A stretch of 64,000 nucleotides of DNA from Streptomyces himastatinicus ATCC 53653. GTDB taxonomy: Bacteria > Actinomycetota > Actinomycetes > Streptomycetales > Streptomycetaceae. The stretch spans positions 10,140,979 through 10,204,978 of the forward strand of contig NZ_GG657754.1 of NCBI RefSeq assembly GCF_000158915.1, read 5' to 3'. The notes beneath the pieces were generated by a model that saw only the letters and a program-made list of their open reading frames with translations, made no database searches and was not told where the DNA came from. Both the position numbers and the translations under genes were made by a program. Of the stretch, positions 55,111-63,928 are shown in pieces. Positions within the stretch are counted from its first letter, which is position 1, and each line of letters opens with the position of its first letter.

Positions 55111-56448
55111 ATGAATTCACTCCAGCTCTTCCGTGTGAATCCGGACTTCAGGCGCTACTGGACGGCCCGGTCGATCTCCCTCATCGGGGACGGCGTGGCC
55201 ATGGTCGCCCTGCTGCTGTTGGCCGGGAACAGTGACGCGGGAGCCGCTGGAGTCGCCGCCGTCCTCCTCGCTCAGTCGGTGCCCCGCTTCTTCGGCCCGG
55301 TCGCGGGCGCCTTGCCGGACCGGTTCGAGGTGCGGCGCATCCTGCTGGTGGCCGAACTCGGCCAGGGAGCCGTCTTCGTCGCCATCGCCGCCGTGCCGTC
55401 CACCACCGCGGCGCTGGTGCCGCTGGTGGCCCTCTCCTCCTGTCTGGCCACCGTCTTCGTCGCGGCCGGCCGCACCGTCATGCCCCGGCTGGTCGAGGAG
55501 CCCCAACTCATGTCGGCGAACGCGTGGATGGGCACCGCGTTCAACCTCCAGGCGGCCGTCGGCCCGGTGATCGGCGGTGCCCTCACCGCCGCCTTCGAGC
55601 CCCGGGGCGCGCTGCTGGTCAACGCGCTGACCTTCTTCGTCGGCGCCTTCTTCCTGCTGCGCCTGCCCCGGCTGGAGCCCGTACGGGACGCCACGGGCAA
55701 GCGCGGGAACTTCCTCGCGGACATCGGCGCCGGCCTGGTGTTCACCTGGCGCCACCGGGCGGCCCGGGTGATCGTGCTGCTGCTGCTCTTCGGCGTCCTG
55801 TTCGGATCGCTGGACAATGTGGCCCTCGTCCTGCTGGCCAGTGACGTCCTGGACGCCGGGCCGCTCGGTTTCGGGCTGCTCGGTACCGCCTCGGGCGTCG
55901 CCATGGTCGCCGCGTCCCTGTGGCTCACCCGCTCGGCGACGACGTTCTCGCCCGCGACGATCATGGCCGGCGGCTGGATCATCACCGGAGCCGGGCTCGC
56001 GGCGACCGGTCTCTCGCCGGTCCTGGCTGTCGCCGTCGCCGCGCAAGGGGTGGCGGGTATGGGCAACAGCCTCGCCATGGTCGGCGAGGAGACGCTGCTC
56101 CAGAAGAGCGTCCCGGCCGCCATGCTCGGCAGGGTCGGCGGGGCCGTCTCGTCCGCCGCCTTCGCCGGCAGCGCACTCGCTTACGCGGCCGGCGGCTATC
56201 TGGCCTCGGTCCTGTCCCCGCGGACCGTGCTGATCATCGCCGGCACCGGTCTGATGGCCGTCACCGCGGCCTGCGTACCCGCACTTCGCGTCGCCGGCCG
56301 GCAAGACCGCGAGGCCACCACGGACGACGACGAACCCGGAACGAAGCCCCCGGCGAAGGACGATGCCGCACAGGACGCTGCCGCACAGAGCGACGCGGCA
56401 CAGGCCGGTGCCGCACAGGACGACGCCGCGCCGACCTCGCGGGCGTGA
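55111..56448 (+). CDS. MFS exporter of the biosynthetic cluster
   Basis: 445 residues, 12 helices (MFS_3/EntS type). It begins FRRYWTARSISLIGDGVAM, has ALPDRFEVRRILL (loop motif) and VFVAAGRTVMPRLVEEPQLMSANA, and ends with a hydrophilic tail of imperfect DAAQ repeats (about 425-440). First gene of the rightward arm, so it probably exports the pathway product and gives self-protection. ATG 55111 has a weak ribosome site; a GTG three codons upstream is an alternative. Confidence 0.85.
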   Translation: MNSLQLFRVNPDFRRYWTARSISLIGDGVAMVALLLLAGNSDAGAAGVAAVLLAQSVPRFFGPVAGALPDRFEVRRILLVAELGQGAVFVAIAAVPSTTAALVPLVALSSCLATVFVAAGRTVMPRLVEEPQLMSANAWMGTAFNLQAAVGPVIGGALTAAFEPRGALLVNALTFFVGAFFLLRLPRLEPVRDATGKRGNFLADIGAGLVFTWRHRAARVIVLLLLFGVLFGSLDNVALVLLASDVLDAGPLGFGLLGTASGVAMVAASLWLTRSATTFSPATIMAGGWIITGAGLAATGLSPVLAVAVAAQGVAGMGNSLAMVGEETLLQKSVPAAMLGRVGGAVSSAAFAGSALAYAAGGYLASVLSPRTVLIIAGTGLMAVTAACVPALRVAGRQDREATTDDDEPGTKPPAKDDAAQDAAAQSDAAQAGAAQDDAAPTSRA

Positions 56449-56512
56449 ACGCCGTGAGCGCCGCACCACCACAACGGCGCACAGCCGCCAGACCGAGACA
56501 GAAGGGCACGCC

Positions 56513-58114
56513 ATGAGCGTCAACCAGAAGCGCTATCTGCACTCCTCCGTGGCGGCGCAGCCTCTGCTGCACCGCTGGTACGCGTGGCCCTATCTGATCG
56601 CACCGCACACCGGCGCGCTCAATCTGCGGGACCGGTTGCTGCCGATCCTGCGGAGCTACCTCCAGGGCGCGCATCTGCATGCCAAGGCCCTGGCCGACCC
56701 GGCGCGCTACGGCGGCCCCTTCCTCGACCCGCAGGGGGCCTCCGACGCTGAGGTGGAGGCGCTGCTGAACCGGACGCTGTCCGCGGGAGAAGCCCGGCTG
56801 ACGCTGGCCGACGACATCGACCAGCTCCGGCGCCTGCTCCGGGAGAAGGCGACGGGCGGCTCGCTGGAACCGCTGTACCCGGACGTTCCCGCGTCGCTGC
56901 GCGGCTGCGTCGAGCTGGTCTACGACACCGCCCATCGCCCCTCGTTCCGGTTCTTCGAGCCGCTGCTGTACCGCACACCCGCGGTCGAGCCGCACAGCCA
57001 GAGCGTCTCCCTCGGCCCGGTGCCCACCCGGCAGCAGCCCTTCGTCTACGGGAGCCCGGTGCTGCCCCGGGCGGACCGGCTCACCGTCACCGTGCCCTTC
57101 TCCTCCGCCGACTGGGACGCGCTGTTCGCCGCCCGGCTGAACGCCACGGATGTGCGGGCTCTGGCGGAGCGGCTGGGCCTGGACGCGGCTGACCGTGACC
57201 GCTTCCCGGCCCTCTTCACCGACGACGCGCCCGCGCCGTACGCCGGGGCCGAACCCGGCACCGTGCGCACGCGCTACTTCGGTCACGCCACCGTGCTGAT
57301 CGAGACCTCCGACGGCTCGGTCCTGCTCGACCCGCTCATCGGCTACACCGACGACGGCCACGAGCACTTCACGATGGCCGATCTGCCGCCCCACATCGAC
57401 GCCGTGGTCATCAGCCACTTCCACTCCGACCACTTCTCGCTCGAGACCTTGCTCCAGTTACGGACCAGGGTGGGGACGATCGTGGTCCCGCGTGCCTCGG
57501 GCGGGTCGCTTCAGGACCCCAGCCTGAAAACGATGCTGGAGGCGCTGGGCTTCGACCGGGTCCGGGAGGCGGGCGAGCTGGAGACGGTCCACGTCGCCGA
57601 CCGCATGGACATCGTGGCGCTGCCGTTCATCGGTGAGCACGCCGACCTCGACATCCGGACCAAGATGGTGCCGCTGGTGCGGGCGCTGGGCCGGTCGTTC
57701 ATGTTCGCGACCGACATCACCCCGATCGAGCCGAAGCTGTACGACCTGGTGAGCGACGTGGTCGGACAGGTGGACGCGCTCTTCGTCGGCCTCGAATGCG
57801 TCGGAGCACCGCTCAGCTGGTTGTACGGCCCCCTCATGGAGGAGAAGCTGTCGCGCGAGCACAACCAGAGCCGACGGCTGAAGGGTTCCGACGCGGCGCT
57901 GGCGGACGGCCTGGCCCAGCAGGTGGGCGCCGGCCATGTGTACGCGTACGCCATGGGCCTGGAGCCGTGGCTGAAGCACCTGACCGGTTCGGACTTCGAC
58001 CCGGACTCCGAACAGGTGAAGCAGAGCGCCCTGTTGAAGGAGCGGTGCGCCGGGCGCGGGGTCGGCTCGGAACTCCTCTACCGCCAGGCCGAGCGGGTAT
58101 GGCAGGGCCGGTGA
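56513..58114 (+). CDS. Metallo-beta-lactamase-fold protein in NRPS cluster
   Basis: 533 residues. The first 250 residues are helical with no recognised domain (opening VNQKRYLHSSVAAQPLLHRWYAW). The MBL fold begins TRYFGHATVLIETSDGSVLLDPL and carries the metal motif VVISHFHSDHFSLE (HxHxDH), with FATDITP and a later Glu/His region. UlaG-like MBL proteins hydrolyse lactones, phosphodiesters or thioesters. The cluster's NRPSs lack a thioesterase, so a role in release, cyclisation or protection is conceivable. A TTA codon at 57458-57460 makes the rightward arm a candidate for bldA control. GTGA overlap with the thioesterase gene. Confidence 0.82.
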   Translation: MSVNQKRYLHSSVAAQPLLHRWYAWPYLIAPHTGALNLRDRLLPILRSYLQGAHLHAKALADPARYGGPFLDPQGASDAEVEALLNRTLSAGEARLTLADDIDQLRRLLREKATGGSLEPLYPDVPASLRGCVELVYDTAHRPSFRFFEPLLYRTPAVEPHSQSVSLGPVPTRQQPFVYGSPVLPRADRLTVTVPFSSADWDALFAARLNATDVRALAERLGLDAADRDRFPALFTDDAPAPYAGAEPGTVRTRYFGHATVLIETSDGSVLLDPLIGYTDDGHEHFTMADLPPHIDAVVISHFHSDHFSLETLLQLRTRVGTIVVPRASGGSLQDPSLKTMLEALGFDRVREAGELETVHVADRMDIVALPFIGEHADLDIRTKMVPLVRALGRSFMFATDITPIEPKLYDLVSDVVGQVDALFVGLECVGAPLSWLYGPLMEEKLSREHNQSRRLKGSDAALADGLAQQVGAGHVYAYAMGLEPWLKHLTGSDFDPDSEQVKQSALLKERCAGRGVGSELLYRQAERVWQGR

Positions 58115-58869
58115 CCGCAGGCGATTCCTGGTTCGTCGAATGGGCGCCACCGAAGACGGCCAAGGTGCTTCTCGTCTGTCTGCCGCACGCGGGCTCGGGC
58201 GCCCATCAGTTCCGGAAGTGGCAGGAGCTGATGGGGCCGGAGGTCGCCGTACTCGCGGTGCAGCTTCCCGGGCGTGAGAACCGCTGGCGGCAGCCTCCGG
58301 CGACGGACGCGGAGGAGGTCGTCGGGCAGCTGGCCCCCGCGCTGTCCGCCCGCCTCGACCTGCCGTACGTCGTGTTCGGCCACAGCATGGGGGCGCTGCT
58401 CGGGTACGAGCTCGCCCGCACGCTCGGATCCCGGCACGGGCAGTGGCCAGCGCGGTTCGTCGCGTCGGCCTGCCGTGCGCCGCACCGGCAGGGCGAGGAC
58501 GCCGGGTCGGCGGAACTCAGCGACGGGCAGCTCGTGGCCGAGCTGATCCGGCGCGGTGTCGTGCCCGAGTACGTCGCGCGGGACGACCGGCTGGTGCGGC
58601 TCGTCGTCCGGCCGCTGCGGGGCGACCTGGCCATCTGCGACACCTACGTCCACACTGCGGGCGAACTCCTCCCCTGTCCCCTCAGCGCCTGGCGCGGCAG
58701 GGACGACACGGGGGTGACCCGGCAGCACATCCAGGAGTGGGGCGGCTACTCGGCCGCCGGCACGACGGTGCGCACCTTCGACGGGGGCCACCTCTACCAC
58801 CTGGCGAACTCGCAGGAAGTCACCGATGGGCTGCGCCGACTGGTGACTTGTATGGAGGAGGAGAAATGA
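58111..58869 (+). CDS. Type II thioesterase
   Basis: 252 residues, alpha/beta hydrolase of the GrsT/RifR type. It has LVCLPHAGSGAHQFRKW, the oxyanion-side PGRENRW, nucleophile FGHSMGALLGYELAR and the C-terminal His in GGHLYH. Such proteins remove wrong acyl groups from carrier domains; here, with no integrated thioesterase, it could also release product. GTG 58111 overlaps the upstream stop; an in-frame ATG at 58099 is an alternative start. Its own stop overlaps the dioxygenase ATG. Confidence 0.92.
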   Translation: MTAGDSWFVEWAPPKTAKVLLVCLPHAGSGAHQFRKWQELMGPEVAVLAVQLPGRENRWRQPPATDAEEVVGQLAPALSARLDLPYVVFGHSMGALLGYELARTLGSRHGQWPARFVASACRAPHRQGEDAGSAELSDGQLVAELIRRGVVPEYVARDDRLVRLVVRPLRGDLAICDTYVHTAGELLPCPLSAWRGRDDTGVTRQHIQEWGGYSAAGTTVRTFDGGHLYHLANSQEVTDGLRRLVTCMEEEK

Positions 58870-59903
58870 CCACGACCACGGATACCGCCTCCCGGACGGG
58901 GCTCCGGCTGACCGCCGGGGAAGCGGAGGAGACCGCCGCGCTGGCGCTGGACGTCTCGCGGCGGTTTACGGCCGCGGACGATGCCGCGCTCCTTCAGGAA
59001 CTGCCGCTCCTGGCCTCCGGGCTCCCACCGCGCGTCCAACGGTTCCTGCGCGCGTTCTCGCTGGACCAGCTGAACGGGTTCTGCACGATCGCCGGGCACA
59101 CGGTGGACGAGGACCGCATCGGACCCACTCCGGTGCACTGGAAGGACGACACCCGGCCGCACGGCGAGTTCCCCGAGGAGATCCTGCTCCTGCTCTACGC
59201 CGCTCTCCTCGGGGAGCCGTTCGGCTGGGCCACGCAGCAGGACGGCCACCTGGTCAACGACGTGTTCCCCATCAAGGAGTACGAGCACCAGCTCCTGGGC
59301 ACCGGCAGCAAGAAGGCGCTCACCCTGCACACCGAGGACGCCTTCCACCCCTACCGTGCCGACTACATCATCCTCGCCTCGCTGCGGAACCCGGGCCGGG
59401 TCCCCGTCATCGTGGCGGAGGCGGACTTCACGGAGCTGGACCGGGACGACGTCGCCATCCTCTTCGAGGAGCGCTTCACCATCATTCCGGACAGCTCGCA
59501 CCTCCCCAGGAACAACACCGTTCGCAGCGAGGCCGACCGGCTCCACTTCGAGAGCATCGAGAAGATCATCAACGAACGCAGGCCCGTGTCGGTCCTGTTC
59601 GGATCGCGGACCGCACCGCTGCTCCGCTTCGACGCGTCCCACATGGCGGCCGTCGAGGGGGACGAGGAGGCAGCCCGGGCGTTCGCCGCCGCGCATGATC
59701 TGCTCAGCAGGAACCTGCACCCGGTCGGGCTCGAAGCGGGCGAATTCGCCTTCCTGAACAACCACCGCGTGGTTCACGGGAGAAGCTCGTTCGTCGCGCG
59801 CTACGACGGCTTCGACCGCTGGCTCAAGCGGATCAACGTCACCCACGATCTGCGGAGGTCGCGCAGCCTGCGACGGACCACGGGATCGCGGCTGATCGGA
59901 TAG
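58866..59903 (+). CDS. Fe(II)/2-oxoglutarate amino-acid beta-hydroxylase (VioC/AsnO-like)
   Basis: 345 residues, clavaminate-synthase-like fold. The iron triad is seen as LHTEDAFHPYRAD (HxE/D form) and the distal His in NNHRVVHGRSSF; the 2-oxoglutarate arginine lies in DRWLKRINVTHDLRRS. N-terminal PPRVQRFLRAF and WATQQDGHLVNDVFP match the VioC/OrfP/MppO/AsnO group, which beta-hydroxylates arginine, enduracididine or asparagine, often as the free amino acid. It is the last gene of the rightward arm, ATGA-coupled to the thioesterase. The substrate is probably a polar or basic amino acid, by family only. Confidence 0.9.
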   Translation: MTTTTDTASRTGLRLTAGEAEETAALALDVSRRFTAADDAALLQELPLLASGLPPRVQRFLRAFSLDQLNGFCTIAGHTVDEDRIGPTPVHWKDDTRPHGEFPEEILLLLYAALLGEPFGWATQQDGHLVNDVFPIKEYEHQLLGTGSKKALTLHTEDAFHPYRADYIILASLRNPGRVPVIVAEADFTELDRDDVAILFEERFTIIPDSSHLPRNNTVRSEADRLHFESIEKIINERRPVSVLFGSRTAPLLRFDASHMAAVEGDEEAARAFAAAHDLLSRNLHPVGLEAGEFAFLNNHRVVHGRSSFVARYDGFDRWLKRINVTHDLRRSRSLRRTTGSRLIG

Positions 59904-59920
59904 CCGCCGTACGAGGAGCC

Positions 59921-60130
59921 GTCGTACGAACTCCGAGCCTCTCGGAGCTGTTCCAGCGGCTGGACCGGTCGCCGACGACGACCGAGCTGGCCGAGCACCT
60001 GAACCTGAGCGAGGACGAGGCCCTCGACGGGCTGGTGGCCAGCAATGGGTACAGCACCTCGTCGCTGGACGCGCTCGCCGATCCCGAGACCGGGACGACC
60101 CGCGTCACCACGTACGCGGACCGGACCGCT
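59921..60130 (+). pseudogene. Remnant of a SigB/SigF-type sigma factor
   Basis: One frame reads SELFQRLDRSPTTTELAEHL, NLSEDEALDGLVASNGYST and SSLDALADPE. This matches the region between sigma region 3 start and its end in streptomycete SigB-group factors (RSPTVxELAxHLGVSEEEVLEGLxAxxAYS). Regions 2 and 4 are absent on both sides, so it is a fragment, sitting just after the last gene of the biosynthetic cluster. No start or ribosome site belongs to it. Confidence 0.7.
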
Positions 60131-60223
60131 ACAGCCCTTGCCCCGCCGATCGACGACCCGGACACATCAGATGTGTGCTGGGTTGTGGGATATCCACAAG
60201 ATGGGCGCTTGATCCGGAACGGG

Positions 60224-60271
60224 CGAAGGGGCCGCGCCCGCCGGACAGTGGCGGGGGCGGGCCCCCTTCGG
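60224..60271. terminator. Imperfect GC hairpin
   Basis: CGAAGGGG and CGCCCGCC pair with GGCGGGGG and CCCCCTTCG around a seven-base loop. It lies downstream of the PepSY gene on the minus strand and after the sigma remnant on the plus strand. Confidence 0.6.
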
Positions 60272-60298
60272 GCTCATGAGGTGTCAGGCGCGGGCTGG

Positions 60299-60732
60299 TC
60301 AGTCGTTGTCGTCGCTGTCGTTGTCGTCGTGGTCGACGTGCTGGCCCAGGACCTTGGCGTTTGGGGGGCGTCCACGGTGATGTCGTGGCTCTTGTGGTCC
60401 TTGCCCAAAAACGTCGACCTCCCAGATCAGGGAGCCGTTGCGGTCGGCGTGTCCAGCTCGGCGGAGGTCGCGGTGCCGGGCACGGCCTTCAGGGCGGCGG
60501 CGGTGGCCTGGTCGTAGGTGACCTTGTCGGCCTTGACCTCGGTGCGGTCCTGGGCGGTGTCGTCCAGGTGACGCTCGTTCTGGGTGAGCTGGACCGAGGA
60601 ACGCGGCGCCGGGCCGCCGTCGTCGTCCGCGAAGGCGCTGGCCGCGCCCGTCCCGCCGATCACGGCGACGGCGGCGGCCGCGGCGAGGACGACGGCGCGG
60701 GGGGCGAGCGTGCGCTTGACGTTGGCCTTCAT
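60299..60732 (-). pseudogene. Exported PepSY-domain protein, several frame breaks
   Basis: ATG 60732 follows GGAGGAA. It begins MKANVKRTLAPRAVVLAAAA, a signal peptide ending ASAFADDDGG. A PepSY-like unit follows: VTYDQATAAALKAVPGTATSAELD. The frame then breaks near 60450, continues in another with DRNGSLIWEVDVFG, breaks again at the TTTTTGGGC run near 60410, and once more at a CCCCCC run near 60370; the last piece ends KVLGQHVDHDDNDSDDND. Restoring the frame gives a normal small PepSY protein of about 140 residues. Such proteins are thought to inhibit proteases or bind the wall. Three indels in about 100 bases, all at homopolymer-like sites, suggest sequence error or true decay. Confidence 0.7.
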
Positions 60733-60931
60733 GGGGGCGGTTCCTCCGGTTCGTGTGGCGTGTTGTGCTTCCGCCGGTCGGGCCCTGTCGCGCCCTTCCG
60801 ACAACCACTACGTTGCCGAACGGAACCTGAACGCAGCCTGAAGTCCTGAAGCCCTCTTCAGGTTCACGGGGCCGAATGGGCTCGTGAGGAGGGCTCCCGC
60901 GGGGGACCGCAGGAGCCCTGCGCAGACCCAC

Positions 60932-61864
60932 TCAGAGCGGACAGGTGTCCTGCCAGCGCGTGACCAGGGAGGCATTGTTCTTGTCCGCCTCCCGCGCGGC
61001 ACCGCACAGGAACGGGCTGAAGCGGGTGTCGCCGTACAACCAGCGGCTGAAGAACGACACGATCCACTTGCCCTGCTTGGCCTTGTTGCCGTAGCCGGTC
61101 ATGGGGCAGAGATGGTCGCCGGGAACCTCGATGTAGAGCTTCTCGGCCTGGGACATGGAGTTGTACCAGGGCAGAGCGTAGGTATTGCCGTGGGCGACGG
61201 GGTCGCTCTGACAGGTCATGAAGAAGGTGGGGTCGGTGACTCCGGAGAAGTTCTGGTTCGGGTTGTACGGAGCCAGGGGCACGCCCGCCTTGAAGCGGGA
61301 GTCGTCCCGTAGGGCCGCCATCACCCCGCCACCGCCCATCGAGTGACCGGCCGCACCGAGCGTGCCGTTCACCTTCCCGTGGATCGGGTTGCCGGAGGCG
61401 GAACTGAACGAGAGCAGTTGGGTACCGGCGGCGCTGATCTGGCGGCCGCGCGAGGCGGGGTCGTCGGTCAGCGTGTGGGTGCCGACGTTGAGGACGACGA
61501 AGCCCCAGGAAGCGAGGCGGGGCGCGAGCCACTGAAGGTTCTGCTGGGTGCCTTGATAGCCCGGCATCAGCACGACGCCCGGGTACGAGCCACCGGCCGT
61601 CGGGTAGGTGATCGTGCCGGACCCGTAGCCGCTCGGGTTGGGAACGGCGTAGGTGGCAGTGGCCAGCGGCCCGTTCGTGGCCTCGAGCGAAGCGGTGGTC
61701 GGATTCGGGATCCGTGCGAGGGGCTGCCGCTCGGCGGCTGCGGTCGGTGTGACGGAGACGGTCAACAGCGTGGAGACGAGGGTGGCCGCCAGCGCGATCA
61801 GCATGGCCACGGCCCGGGACCGTAACGGCGAAGTCCTGCCGGACGAACGACGGGTTGGACGCAT
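60932..61864 (-). CDS. Secreted cutinase/PET-hydrolase-like lipase
   Basis: 310 residues. ATG 61864 with TGGAGG upstream; signal peptide with basic start and hydrophobic LIALAATLVSTLLTVSV, ending TAAA. The mature part has GSGTITYPTAGGSYPGVVL, PGYQGTQQNLQWLAPRLAS, GFVVLNVGTHTL and nucleophile AAGHSMGGGGVM, with C-terminal LCGAARE and WQDTCPL, the cysteine pair that forms the C-terminal disulfide in actinobacterial cutinases. Expected to hydrolyse polyesters, cutin or triglycerides outside the cell. The GHSMGG, Asp in CQSDP region and His in VPGDHLCP form a plausible triad. Confidence 0.88.
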   Translation of the reverse strand: MRPTRRSSGRTSPLRSRAVAMLIALAATLVSTLLTVSVTPTAAAERQPLARIPNPTTASLEATNGPLATATYAVPNPSGYGSGTITYPTAGGSYPGVVLMPGYQGTQQNLQWLAPRLASWGFVVLNVGTHTLTDDPASRGRQISAAGTQLLSFSSASGNPIHGKVNGTLGAAGHSMGGGGVMAALRDDSRFKAGVPLAPYNPNQNFSGVTDPTFFMTCQSDPVAHGNTYALPWYNSMSQAEKLYIEVPGDHLCPMTGYGNKAKQGKWIVSFFSRWLYGDTRFSPFLCGAAREADKNNASLVTRWQDTCPL

Positions 61865-62081
61865 CGATGGACCTCCAGGATGCGGCGCGGGTGCGCGCTG
61901 CCGGAAGCGCAGCGCGACCGCAGCGTAGATTGCGCTACGGAGACATGGAAGGTGCGCACAGGGCGGAGTCTGGAGCGCCCGGCTCGGGCTCTGCTTGACC
62001 GCCCCGGCGAGGAGCCCGCGGACGAACTGGTCGCTCAACCCTGCCCGGCGCCCCGTGAGGCCCCCTTGAGACGGCCGCGGG

Positions 62082-63665
62082 TCAGACCGTGAAGCGGCCG
62101 GGGTCGGCGGCGGCCCAGTCCTCGGCCCACGTCGCCGGGGGATCGGCGAGCAGTTGCCCGGGGCCCAGCCACTCGTACAGCTCCGCGTGGGAGCGGACGG
62201 TGAACGGGTCGATCCGCGTCCGCAGCATGTGCGGACGCAGCTCGGCAGGGTCATGGACGCCCATGGACGCCATGATCTGGAGGGCGCCGTGGACCGTGGC
62301 CCGCTGGAACCGCTCCACGCGTGCCGATTTGTCACCCACATCCAGGGCGCGGGCCCGCCGGGGGTCCTGCGTGGCCACCCCGACGGGGCAGGTGTTGGTG
62401 TGGCAGCGCTGGGCCTGGATGCATCCGGTGGCGAACATCATCGCCCGCGCCGCGTTGGTGTAATCGGCCCCCTGCACCATCCGCTTGACCATGTCGGACC
62501 CGGTGGCGACCTTGCCGCTGGCGCCGATCCTGATCCGGTCCCGCAGCCCCGTACCGACCAGCGCGTTGTGCACGGTGATCAGGCCCTCGGTCAGCGGCGT
62601 GCCCACATGGTCGGCGAACTCCAGCGGAGCCGCGCCGGTGCCCCCTTCGGCCCCGTCCACCACGATGAAGTCCGGGGTGACGCCCTCGCTCAGCATCGCC
62701 TTGCAGACGGCCAGAAACTGTTGACGGGACGTGAGGCACAGCTTGAGGCCGGTGGGCTTGCCACCCGACAGCTCCCGCATCCGGCCGATGAACAACACCA
62801 GCTCCCGCGGCGTGGAGAACACCCGGTGGTACGGAGGCGACACCACCGTCTGCCCCTGGGGCACGCCGCGCACCTTCGCGATCTCCGCGTTGACCTTGCT
62901 GCCCGGCAGCACCCCGCCCATGCCCGGCTTCGCGCCCTGCGACAGCTTGAGAGAGACACACTTCACCTGGTCATGGGCCGCCTTGTCGGCGAAAGTGGCC
63001 GCCTCGAAGTCTCCGTCGTCCGTCCGGCACCCGAAGTACCCGGTGCCGATCTCCCAGATCAGATCGCCGCCGTGGCGCAGATGGTATTCCGAAAGACCAC
63101 CCTCGCCCGTGTCCTGCGCGAAACCGCCCTGGGCCGCACCGCGATTGAGAGCGAGGATCGCGTTGGTGGACAGCGAGCCGAAGCTCATCGCCGAGATGTT
63201 CAACAGCGCCATGTCGTAGGGCTTGGCACAGTCCGGCCCGCCGACCCGCACGGTGGGCGGCTGGTCCGGCGTGGCCCTGGGCGCCAGCGACGGCACCAGG
63301 AACTCGTACCCCGCGGCACCCACTTCCCGCTCCGTTCCGAACGGTTCCTCGGCGTCCACGCCCTTCGCCCGCTCGTACACGATGCTGCGCACATCGCGGT
63401 CGTACGGGCGGCCGTCGTAGTTCCGCTCGATGAAGTACTGCTGAAGCTCCGGCCGTATCGCCTCCAGCAGATACCGCAGGTGCCCCAGCAGCGGATAGTT
63501 GCGCAGCACGGAGTGCTCGCGCTGCACCACGTCCCGCACCGCCACGGCAGTCATGGCCGTGGCCGCGACGACCAGAAGCCACCACCACGCCGATACGCAC
63601 CACGCGAGAGCCGCGCCGAGCGCCACGGCCAGCGCAGGACCAATCACCAATACGAGTCTCAGCAC
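62082..63665 (-). CDS. FMN-binding glutamate-synthase-like membrane protein
   Basis: 527 residues. GTG start at 63665. Two N-terminal helices (LVIGPALAVALGAALAW and WWLLVVAATAMTAVAV) are followed by a complete GltB-type FMN domain: NISAMSFGSLSTNAI, GEGGLSEYHL, VSLKLSQGAKPGMGG, VDGAEGGTGAAPLEFADH and the cysteine region GCIQAQRCHTNTCPVGVAT. This matches the archaeal/bacterial stand-alone glutamate-synthase-domain family, anchored to the membrane. There is no glutaminase domain, so it is not a classical glutamate synthase; its in vivo reaction is not settled. Monocistronic here. Confidence 0.88.
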   Translation of the reverse strand: MLRLVLVIGPALAVALGAALAWCVSAWWWLLVVAATAMTAVAVRDVVQREHSVLRNYPLLGHLRYLLEAIRPELQQYFIERNYDGRPYDRDVRSIVYERAKGVDAEEPFGTEREVGAAGYEFLVPSLAPRATPDQPPTVRVGGPDCAKPYDMALLNISAMSFGSLSTNAILALNRGAAQGGFAQDTGEGGLSEYHLRHGGDLIWEIGTGYFGCRTDDGDFEAATFADKAAHDQVKCVSLKLSQGAKPGMGGVLPGSKVNAEIAKVRGVPQGQTVVSPPYHRVFSTPRELVLFIGRMRELSGGKPTGLKLCLTSRQQFLAVCKAMLSEGVTPDFIVVDGAEGGTGAAPLEFADHVGTPLTEGLITVHNALVGTGLRDRIRIGASGKVATGSDMVKRMVQGADYTNAARAMMFATGCIQAQRCHTNTCPVGVATQDPRRARALDVGDKSARVERFQRATVHGALQIMASMGVHDPAELRPHMLRTRIDPFTVRSHAELYEWLGPGQLLADPPATWAEDWAAADPGRFTV

Positions 63666-63745
63666 GTCCGCACGGCTACCCCTCTCGCACCAGTCGATGC
63701 GGGGTCACCGTTCGATGCGCCGGGCATCGGGACGACCCCGGACCG

Positions 63746-63928
63746 TTACCTCCGCCGGGTCGAGCCGGACCGTGCGCGAAGTGTGCGCACGACCTCCCGA
63801 ACGACCGCTACGGGGGTCACTCCGTGGGGGCCTCGGCCGAGACGCGAGGGGGTGCCGGTCGGGCGCTTCCTCCGGGACATCCCGATGAGGCGCAGTCCCC
63901 GGTCCAGGCGGTGCAGGGCGGAAGTCAT
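63746..63928 (-). CDS. Possible small basic protein, 60 aa
   Basis: Reads MTSALHRLDRGLRLIGMSRR and continues Arg-rich to STRRR. GAGGAG lies about ten bases before the ATG at 63928. No domain is recognised and the coding signal is weak; it could be spurious in this GC-rich DNA. Confidence 0.3.
   Translation of the reverse strand: MTSALHRLDRGLRLIGMSRRKRPTGTPSRLGRGPHGVTPVAVVREVVRTLRARSGSTRRR

Noticed and set aside
37574..59903. Cluster as a viomycin- or streptothricin-type pathway
   Set aside because: A VioC-like enzyme and a carbamoyltransferase are shared features, but no capreomycidine/streptolidine cyclase, lysine 2,3-aminomutase or MbtH gene is visible in the window.
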